Source: SIG598 sp045580875 (GTDB lineage Bacteria > Bacillota > Clostridia > Oscillospirales > Acutalibacteraceae). Taken from it: 56,234 nucleotides of DNA. The stretch is taken from positions 1-56,234 of the forward strand of contig JAZNOP010000071.1 of NCBI GenBank assembly GCA_045580875.1, read 5' to 3'. The position numbers and the translations under genes were made by a program. Below the pieces are notes generated by a model that saw nothing but the letters and a program-made list of their open reading frames with translations, ran no database searches and was not told the DNA's origin. Positions 50,466 to 56,234 of the stretch are shown piece after piece. The stretch's first letter is position 1, and each line of letters begins with the position of its first letter.

Positions 50466-50474
50466 ATTATAACA
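50466..50474 (-). promoter_or_regulatory. Extended -10 promoter of the nitroreductase gene
   Basis: Reverse strand TGTTATAAT. The predicted start near 50459 gives a 96-base leader with two ribosome-site-like sequences and a palindrome CCGCATATGCGG. Confidence 0.6.
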
Positions 50475-50496
50475 TAAAATAAGAATAAATCCAGTA

Positions 50497-51495
50497 TTAT
50501 TTTTTTATCAGCTTCAGACCGGCTCTTATTTTCGGGCTGATGAAGTAATCCATGCGTTTTTTCTCATTTACCGCAACATTGACTATGCTTCCCAGTATGA
50601 CTATACTGCAGCAGGTATACAACCACAGCATGAAGATGATTATAGATGCAAGTGACCCGTAAATCAGCGAATATCGGGTTGAAAGACCTATAAACCATGA
50701 GAAAAGTATACTGACACCAACGAGAGTCAACGAAGAGAAAAGCACACCCGGCATAACCTTACCCTGAAACAGCAGGTGTGACTTGTGGATACTGTACGGC
50801 AGAAAACGGTAAAGCAGATATAGCACAACCGAAAGCACCACAAAAAGCACAAGAAAGCGCAGCCATCGCCATGTAAGAATGACCTTGCCGATATCAAGTG
50901 TATTCACAAGGAAGAGCAGCAGTTTCTCTCCTGTGAACAAAACGAATATGCAGGCATAAACAACCAGCAGAAAAACTATTGCCGCGCCGAAGCTCAGGAA
51001 GAAATCCCATATACTCTGGCTGTTTCTGCTGCGGTTGTTTACACTGTTGATTATGTTCTTCAGAGCACGTATCGCCGCCGAAGACGGCATGAGAAGCATG
51101 AATATGCCGGCATAAAGCAATGCATTGCTCTGATATTTTGCAATATATTCGAGATAGTCAACAATGATATTTACTGTGTCCATCGGCAGGAATTCACGCA
51201 GAAAAACTATAGTATCATCATAGTTAAGATGAAGCAGACCGACAAACCAGTGAACGCAGATGAGCAGCGGAAAGATAGAAAAAATGATATGGAACGACAT
51301 CTCTGCCGCCGCCCTTGGAACATTTTTCCTGAGAAAAATACTGATCATTCTTACGATAAGATCAGCCAGCTCACGGGCGTATTTCTTCACCGCCAGCCAC
51401 GTTTTCTGCGCGGCTGAAATTATCTGCTGTCTGTATTCCGGCAGCCGGAGCTTTATCTGCTTATATATCTGCGGTATTTTCTGCTGTATGTTCAT
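50497..51495 (-). CDS. YihY/virulence factor BrkB family membrane protein
   Basis: The 332-residue protein has a long N-terminal cytoplasmic segment and six membrane helices. It has VPRAAAEMSFHIIFSIFPLL near residue 60 and RALKNIINSVNNR, typical of the UPF0761 family, which was once linked to RNase BN by mistake. Function is unknown. GGGGGTG lies five bases before the ATG. It lies downstream of the L,D-transpeptidase gene by 101 bases. Confidence 0.88.
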   Translation of the reverse strand: MNIQQKIPQIYKQIKLRLPEYRQQIISAAQKTWLAVKKYARELADLIVRMISIFLRKNVPRAAAEMSFHIIFSIFPLLICVHWFVGLLHLNYDDTIVFLREFLPMDTVNIIVDYLEYIAKYQSNALLYAGIFMLLMPSSAAIRALKNIINSVNNRSRNSQSIWDFFLSFGAAIVFLLVVYACIFVLFTGEKLLLFLVNTLDIGKVILTWRWLRFLVLFVVLSVVLYLLYRFLPYSIHKSHLLFQGKVMPGVLFSSLTLVGVSILFSWFIGLSTRYSLIYGSLASIIIFMLWLYTCCSIVILGSIVNVAVNEKKRMDYFISPKIRAGLKLIKK

Positions 51496-51596
51496 CCTCT
51501 CACCCCCAAGGCAGTATTTTTCATGCTTCGCATGGGAGATAACAGCCGCACCTTACAGCAAGCCGGCAGCTGTCAGTTGATTTTTATGAAAAAGCA

Positions 51597-52535
51597 TCAG
51601 TTATTATACGGATTATCCTCGTGCGGGTCGGTAGGATCCCAGCCGCGGTAACGGCTTCCTGACTTGAGTTCCGGCAGATCGCTCTCGCCGGCCGGACCGC
51701 TTGCATTGACTACTCTTACCTGAGTACCGTGCGGACAGTTGTCATATATCCACTTTGCATCGCGCACACACAGCCTTACACAGCCGTGAGATGCCGCCCG
51801 TCCGAGATTGCTGTAGCTGTTTTCAAACAAGGTCGATTCATCGGTATCTTCGTAAAGAACTGAGTGAAACAGGTATGACGACGAAAAACCGGAGCAGTAC
51901 TGTCCATAGACGTCGCCCATCAGCAGCCTCCAGCGGTAAGAGCGGATTATTGAATACAAACCTGTGCGCGTTGCCGTTCCCTCTGCGCCGCTCGAGCATG
52001 TAAAGCACTTTGTCTTTACATTGTAGAATCCATTTTCATCCTTACCGTATACAACTACCGACTGACTTCCGGTAAACACAACGATATAATAAGGACTTTC
52101 GTAGTCCGGAGACTTGACGTATTCAGCATTTCCGCCGCCCTCAGTCCCTGTAGGTGCGGTGGTCGGCGCTGATGTTTCCGAAGCAGAAGTGGCTGCGGTT
52201 GTTGATTCTGTTGTCGATGTCGTGGTAAGGCGCGTTGTGGTAACAGTATCAGCTGTTGTAGTTGTCGGCGCCGGAGCCGCCGTTGTGGTGGAGAATGATT
52301 CAAGCAGTGAAGAGCCGTCGAGAAGCTCTGCAAATTCAGCTCCGCTCTCCCCTGCTATCGAACCGACAAGCTGAGAGAGATGTCCGCCAAGATAGAGCGC
52401 AGCAACAATTCCAACCACTGCCACAATGCCCATTATTTTATAGAATCCGGATATTCCCGGAGGTGTTCCCCTGTACGAGCTGCCGCGCCTTTTACGGCTG
52501 TTTGAGCCCCGGCGACCGCTGTTTCTTCTTGCCAT
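51597..52535 (-). CDS. L,D-transpeptidase (YkuD) with Thr-rich linker
   Basis: The 312-residue protein has an Arg/Ser-rich N-terminus, a membrane helix (31-53) and a long Thr/Ser/Ala linker (about 82-133). A YkuD domain follows with the catalytic HGCVRL (SHGCVRL near residue 248). It should act outside the cell to form 3-3 peptidoglycan cross-links or attach proteins. The Thr-rich linker probably spans the wall. GAGGT lies nine bases before the ATG. Confidence 0.92.
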   Translation of the reverse strand: MARRNSGRRGSNSRKRRGSSYRGTPPGISGFYKIMGIVAVVGIVAALYLGGHLSQLVGSIAGESGAEFAELLDGSSLLESFSTTTAAPAPTTTTADTVTTTRLTTTSTTESTTAATSASETSAPTTAPTGTEGGGNAEYVKSPDYESPYYIVVFTGSQSVVVYGKDENGFYNVKTKCFTCSSGAEGTATRTGLYSIIRSYRWRLLMGDVYGQYCSGFSSSYLFHSVLYEDTDESTLFENSYSNLGRAASHGCVRLCVRDAKWIYDNCPHGTQVRVVNASGPAGESDLPELKSGSRYRGWDPTDPHEDNPYNN

Positions 52536-52602
52536 ATTGAAATTACCTCAAAAAACGGTATAAAAAATTTGTGCGATACTGAAATGAGTGTTTATACAGC
52601 TC

Positions 52603-53529
52603 TCAGATGATTCTGTTTACAAAGCTGAGAACGTCTGCATAAACCTCGCTGCGGTTGGTCTCATTGAGCACTTCGTGACGTGCATCGGCATAAAGTCTGA
52701 GCTCAACGTCCTTTATTCCGGCTTTGCGGAACATTTCAGCAACCTCCGAAACACCCTTGCCGTTATTTCCGACAGGGTCCTTATCACCTGCAATAAACAG
52801 GCACGGAAGAGTTTTGCTGATCTTTCTGATATTCTTCTTTTTGCCTATGTACTTCAGACCATCAAACAGGTCACCGAAAGCGCCTGTTGTAAAGCAGAAG
52901 CCGCACATCGGGTCGGCAACGTAAGCATCAACACTCTCATCATTTCTGGAGAGCCAGTCAAATTCTGTGCGGTTGGGCGCAAATGCTTTATTGTACGCAC
53001 CGAATGACATGCCATTGAGCAGTGTACTGCGGCGGTGTTTTCCCTGGAACAGCTTGAGCAGATTGTCGACCATCTTGCCTGCGCCGACTATTACTGCCGG
53101 CTGATTTGCTGTACCGGAGATTATTGCACCGGCAAGACCTTTTGCGTAAGGCTTTGAAATATATGTACGGGCGATGAACGAACCCATGGAATGCCCCAGA
53201 AGAATATACGGTACTCCGGGATATTTTGCCGAAACATATTCACGCACTGCATGCACATCGCGCACCATATGATCCCAGCCTTTTTTCGGAGCGATAAACC
53301 CGAGTTCATTCTCATTTTCAGCAGTCAGACCGTGACCGAGATGGCTTCCTCCTGCAACTGCTATGCCCTGCTCGTTCATAAAACGTGCAAACTCATCATA
53401 TCGGGCGATATGCTCTGCCATGCCGTGAGCAATCTGTATCACCGCACGCGGAGACGGGGTGTCCCATATAAGCGTATGAATAGACTTGCCCTTAAGAGTG
53501 GAAGGAACATATACGGTTTCAGCTGTCAT
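52603..53529 (-). CDS. Alpha/beta hydrolase, monoacylglycerol lipase/lysophospholipase-like
   Basis: The 308-residue protein has the nucleophile elbow GHSMGS, the acid in AGDKDPVG and the His in DARHEVLNE. The oxyanion region is IQIAHGMAEH. These match the Hydrolase_4 (MGL-like) family. It lacks a signal peptide and probably acts in the cytoplasm on lysophospholipids or monoglycerides. GGGGGT lies before the ATG. A promoter lies about 80 bases upstream. Confidence 0.9.
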   Translation of the reverse strand: MTAETVYVPSTLKGKSIHTLIWDTPSPRAVIQIAHGMAEHIARYDEFARFMNEQGIAVAGGSHLGHGLTAENENELGFIAPKKGWDHMVRDVHAVREYVSAKYPGVPYILLGHSMGSFIARTYISKPYAKGLAGAIISGTANQPAVIVGAGKMVDNLLKLFQGKHRRSTLLNGMSFGAYNKAFAPNRTEFDWLSRNDESVDAYVADPMCGFCFTTGAFGDLFDGLKYIGKKKNIRKISKTLPCLFIAGDKDPVGNNGKGVSEVAEMFRKAGIKDVELRLYADARHEVLNETNRSEVYADVLSFVNRII

Positions 53530-53924
53530 GGTATTTTACCCCCTGTGTAATTTTGTAAGACAACGCACGAATAATCTGCATTGCTCTATTATTGACATAA
53601 ATTATGTAATTATATTTTATTATATATCGGAGCCGCTGTCAATGAAATTGAAATAAAACCTTCAGCTGCAGCGGCGCAAATCTGTGCATATTTCACGCAA
53701 AAAAGATCATTCCGGAGATTCATTGCCCTGTTACACAGCATATCAACTGTAACGCCATGCTACTTTACAGTCTTTGGTGCAATGCTAAATCATTCCTTCT
53801 TAAAGGCACTGCCGCAAACCGCATAACAGAGGCAAAACGGGCAGAATATTGACAGATGCTGCTTATATGATGCAGAAAACGTGTCGTACAGCAGCCATAT
53901 TTCAGACAAAGGCAGTGTACAATC
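53530..53924. other. Intergenic region, promoter only
   Basis: This 395-base region separates divergent genes. Apart from the promoter at 53614-53642 and a weak TTGACA (53592-53597) on the other strand, I see no gene, RNA or repeat. No sleB-like gene precedes ypeB. Confidence 0.6.
53614..53642 (-). promoter_or_regulatory. Sigma-A promoter of the alpha/beta hydrolase gene
   Basis: Reverse strand TTGACA (53642-53637), 17-base spacer, TAAAAT (53619-53614). Confidence 0.7.
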
Positions 53925-55229
53925 ATGAAAAGATATGTAAAGGTAATTGCGCTGACAGGTATAGTTTTTGCTGCAGTGACTGCACTTGCAGTTGTAAACG
54001 GTTTTCGCGCAGTAAGATACAGCCGTGAGCTCAGTGAAAACTATGTCAGAGCGTTGAGCGGACTCACAGAAAGCGTATCGGCAGTGGATATCGGGCTGCA
54101 CAAGTGTATTTGCGCAGGGACACAGGAAGGCTTTGCAGAAAACGCGGCACAGGTCTGGGCAGAAAGTCAGCGCGGCAAGGTATACCTCAGTGAACTGCCC
54201 TCTTCAGGCGGAGAACTGGACGGTATTGAGCGCTTCCTTGCACAGGCAGGTGACCGGGCGATAAGCACTGCCAGTCAAAGCAGTATACCTGCAGAAGATT
54301 ATGACAGCCTGATAGCACTGAGTGAATATGCTGCCTCGCTTCGTATTGTGCTTGAGGATATCATAGCAAGCATCAATGATCCTGACAGTATTTCAGACAG
54401 CTGGCACAGGCTGAGCGAATTCAGCCGAGGAGAGCTCCTGCGCGGCGGGCTTGAATCGGCCGGAGATATGCTTCAAAGCTATCCTGCAATGATTTATGAC
54501 GGACCTTTCTCCGATCACGTCTTTGAGCGGACTCCGGCTTTAATTGAAGGACTTGACGAAGTCTCCGAAAGTGAAGCCCGTATTGCAGCAGCCGAATTTG
54601 CCGGCAATGAGATGCACATATCAGGCCGGTCTGACAACACTATCGGTGAATATATCTTTCATTCATCCGACGGGAACACAGAAACTGCAGTAACACGCCG
54701 CGGCGGTATTGTCAGCTATATGATACGCGATGTCAATATCGGTCAGCAGAGAGTAACAACAGAACAGGCAGAAGCAGCTGCCGGGGAATTCATGCGGAGA
54801 ATCGGAATGAGCGGGTTTGTACCGCTCCAATACTGCACCTACGGCGGTTCGTGTGTATTCAGCTTTGCACCTCAGCAGGACAACATTGTTCTATACCCCG
54901 ATCAGGTCAAGGTGGCTGTCGCGCTTGACTGCGGTGATGCTGTCGCTTATGATGCAAGAGATTATATAATGAATCACCATGACCGGAATACTCTTCGCGC
55001 TGATTTCACACTGCTTCAGGCACAGGAGCAGATAAGCGGAATGCTTACTGTCACCGACAGCCGGCTGGTGCTGATACAGACTGACGGACTGAGCGAAAAA
55101 CTCTGCTATGAATTTATCTGCCGGAGATGGGACGGCGGAGATGCCGCTGTATATATCAATGCCAACACGCTGAAGGAAGAAAAGATATACCTGCTGTCGC
55201 GCACGGCTGACAGCTTTCTCGCTGTATAA
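53925..55229 (+). CDS. ypeB: Germination protein YpeB-like
   Basis: The 434-residue protein has one N-terminal membrane helix, a long helical domain (about 35-205) and three PepSY-like repeats. The last part, with GGDAAVYINANTLKEEKIYLL, matches the end of YpeB. In Bacillus YpeB protects and localises the spore cortex-lytic enzyme SleB. Here no sleB precedes it. The ribosome site AAAGG lies 12 bases upstream. The presence suggests an endospore-forming lineage. I call YpeB on layout and C-terminal resemblance. Confidence 0.75.
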   Translation: MKRYVKVIALTGIVFAAVTALAVVNGFRAVRYSRELSENYVRALSGLTESVSAVDIGLHKCICAGTQEGFAENAAQVWAESQRGKVYLSELPSSGGELDGIERFLAQAGDRAISTASQSSIPAEDYDSLIALSEYAASLRIVLEDIIASINDPDSISDSWHRLSEFSRGELLRGGLESAGDMLQSYPAMIYDGPFSDHVFERTPALIEGLDEVSESEARIAAAEFAGNEMHISGRSDNTIGEYIFHSSDGNTETAVTRRGGIVSYMIRDVNIGQQRVTTEQAEAAAGEFMRRIGMSGFVPLQYCTYGGSCVFSFAPQQDNIVLYPDQVKVAVALDCGDAVAYDARDYIMNHHDRNTLRADFTLLQAQEQISGMLTVTDSRLVLIQTDGLSEKLCYEFICRRWDGGDAAVYINANTLKEEKIYLLSRTADSFLAV

Positions 55230-55248
55230 GCAACATCATTGTCAATCA

Positions 55249-55277
55249 TTGACAAAACTTTGGTATTCTGCTAAAAT
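55249..55277 (+). promoter_or_regulatory. Sigma-A promoter of rnpB
   Basis: TTGACA (55249-55254), 17-base spacer, TAAAAT (55272-55277). The predicted start falls on the RNA 5' end. The -35 is inside a perfect 8-bp dyad, TTGTCAAT-C-ATTGACAA (55239-55255). Confidence 0.85.
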
Positions 55278-55283
55278 CTGTAT

Positions 55284-55641
55284 CAGCGTGAGCAGGCCAG
55301 ACGGTCGCGTGTACTCCGTGAAAACGGGTATATGAGGAAAGTCCGAGCATCACAGGGCAAGGATAACGGCTAACGGCCGCCGGGGGCGACCCCAGGGAAA
55401 GTGCAACAGAGAGATACCGCCCCGCCGCAAGGCGGAGCAAGGGTGGAAAGGTGAGGTAAGAGCTCACCGGCGCGCAGGAGACTGCGCGGCCATGTAAACC
55501 CTATCCGATGCAACATCGTGGAGGGACATATAGCAGCTGCCCGCTGCGTCCCGAGGAGATGGCTGGAGCTGTACGGCAACGTACAGTCGAGATAGATGAT
55601 CGTCAAATACAGAACTCGGCTTACAGACCTGGTCACGCTGA
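55284..55641 (+). ncRNA. rnpB: RNase P RNA (catalytic subunit)
   Basis: The RNA of about 358 nt has GAGGAAAGTCCGAGC near the 5' side and ACAGAACTCGGCTTACAGACC near the 3' side. These are the conserved P4-linked sequences of bacterial RNase P RNA. Its ends pair as P1 (CAGCGTGA with TCACGCTG). It removes 5' leaders from pre-tRNA. The layout suits the common type A class. It has a consensus promoter and a terminator. Confidence 0.96.
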
Positions 55642-55680
55642 TATTGAATTCATGCTCTGCAGAAGCATTATGCAGGCAAA

Positions 55681-55720
55681 ACTAAAACGGCACAGCATTT
55701 TCAGCTGTGCCGTTTTGCTT
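55681..55720. terminator. Bidirectional terminator between rnpB and rsmA
   Basis: AAAACGGCACAGC (55684-55696) pairs perfectly with GCTGTGCCGTTTT (55704-55716). Confidence 0.92.
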
Positions 55721-55763
55721 ATCTGTTCGCTTTATTCTGATTGTTGATATCTGTATCAGGCTC

Positions 55764-56234
55764 TTATTTATCACCGCTCAGCTCACGCGACAGGGCTGCA
55801 AGCTGCTCCATTGTAAGCTGTTCTATTCTTGCTGTGCGCTCGATGCCGCAGCTGTCCAGTGCTTCTCCCAGACGTTCTTTTGCAAATCCGGCAGATGATA
55901 CTGAATTCATCAGCGTTTTTCTGCGCTGTGAGAATCCTGCGCGCACAAGTCTTCTGAAAACAGCTTCATCACCTACATCAACCGGAGGCTTTTCAAGGAT
56001 ATCAAGCCTCATTACTGCAGAATCAACCTTCGGCGCAGGCAGGAAGCTTCCTGCGGATACCTTGAAAAGTATACGCGGCTCGCTGTAGTAGTGAACCGAC
56101 ACCGTAACTGCGCCGGAGGCACGGCTGCCGACCGCGGCACACATACGCTCCGCAGCCTCCTTCTGCACCATTACGGTGATGCAGTCAAGCGGCAGTCGCT
56201 GTTCGAGCAGTCCCATTATTATCGGTGATGTAAT
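55764..56234 (-). CDS. rsmA: RsmA/KsgA, 16S rRNA dimethyladenosine transferase (C-terminal part)
   Basis: This is a partial gene entering from the right edge. The first visible codons read ITSPIIMGLL, which follows the catalytic NLPYY of KsgA outside the window. FLPAPKVDSAVMRL and FSQRRKTLMNS are hallmarks of the C-terminal domain. The enzyme dimethylates two adjacent adenines in the 3' loop of 16S rRNA. About 156 codons are visible. It ends at 55764 and shares the rnpB terminator. Confidence 0.95.
   Translation of the reverse strand: MTSPIIMGLLEQRLPLDCITVMVQKEAAERMCAAVGSRASGAVTVSVHYYSEPRILFKVSAGSFLPAPKVDSAVMRLDILEKPPVDVGDEAVFRRLVRAGFSQRRKTLMNSVSSAGFAKERLGEALDSCGIERTARIEQLTMEQLAALSRELSGDK

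Noticed and set aside
53592..53620. Rightward promoter TTGACA-17-TTTTAT for ypeB
   Set aside because: The -10 is poor and the site is 300 bases from the gene; ypeB is more likely to use a sporulation sigma factor, which I could not place.
55246..55636. Two reverse frames in rnpB
   Set aside because: They lie on structured RNase P RNA sequence and have no ribosome site.
1..56234. Mobile elements, CRISPR arrays, tRNA genes and prophage
   Set aside because: Looked for transposases, integrases, regular direct repeats with spacers, and tRNA cloverleaf sequences; none was seen apart from the tRNA-like part of tmRNA.

Overview
The window looks like chromosomal DNA of an anaerobic, mid-GC member of the Clostridia, most likely the Oscillospiraceae/Ruminococcaceae. 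This is inferred from gene content and architecture, not from any search. The pointers are a ferredoxin-dependent branched-chain 2-oxoacid oxidoreductase operon, a phenylalanine T-box leader, IreB, FeoAB, a YpeB-type spore germination protein, a membrane protein with a cohesin-like domain, consensus sigma-A promoters and many bidirectional hairpin terminators. I see no phage, insertion sequence, CRISPR array or tRNA gene. The content is mostly housekeeping genes with some lineage-specific surface proteins.

Layout. 1-3618: the start of ispF, cut by the left edge, then a leftward operon with a P-loop ATPase, ferredoxin and the beta, alpha and gamma-type subunits of a 2-oxoacid:ferredoxin oxidoreductase. 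3728-6575: leftward HAD phosphatase and GH3 glycosidase. 6735-10012: rightward CapA-like protein and a GT-C-like membrane protein. 10080-12750: greA-lysS, where LysRS carries a C-terminal tRNA-binding domain. 12825-19289: HIT protein, a leftward operon (anchored protein, phosphodiester glycosidase, divergent Lgt-like protein), a flavoprotein, a DUF1295 methyltransferase-like protein, a PNPOx-like protein and a GNAT acetyltransferase. 19373-19721: tmRNA. 19899-23389: histidine phosphatase, then a copper operon copA-csoR-copZ with a CsoR box inside its promoter.

23459-32383: metallophosphoesterase, feoAB, cysteine desulfidase, the cohesin-like membrane protein, an RlmI-type rRNA methyltransferase and an uncharacterised partner. 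32490-36180: secA and an HD-GYP protein. 36446-40208: a nucleoside catabolism operon, deoC, plsY-like, deoD and a phosphopentomutase-cytidine deaminase fusion. 40300-42435: NAD(P)HX repair enzyme and a small membrane protein. 42571-46411: T-box and pheST. 46534-48245: ireB, an unknown ORF, a Qnr-like pentapeptide protein and a DtxR/MntR-type regulator. 48387-53642: phosphofructokinase, nitroreductase, YihY membrane protein, L,D-transpeptidase and a lysophospholipase-like hydrolase. 53925-56234: ypeB, rnpB and the C-terminal part of rsmA (ksgA), cut by the right edge.

How genes work together: the deo operon converts nucleosides to ribose or deoxyribose phosphates and cleaves deoxyribose-5-phosphate. 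Its last gene joins the pentose-phosphate mutase to the enzyme that feeds cytidine into the pathway. The cop operon is self-regulated by CsoR. The oxidoreductase operon carries all four functional modules plus a conserved ATPase of unknown role. The most unusual items are the deoB-cdd fusion, a cohesin-like protein held by a transmembrane helix with a long charged tail, an Lgt-like protein lacking a key histidine, a shared extracytoplasmic S-x-x-D repeat in two unrelated membrane proteins, and an elaborate short-ORF leader in front of a nitroreductase. I found no clearly new multigene system; these are leads.
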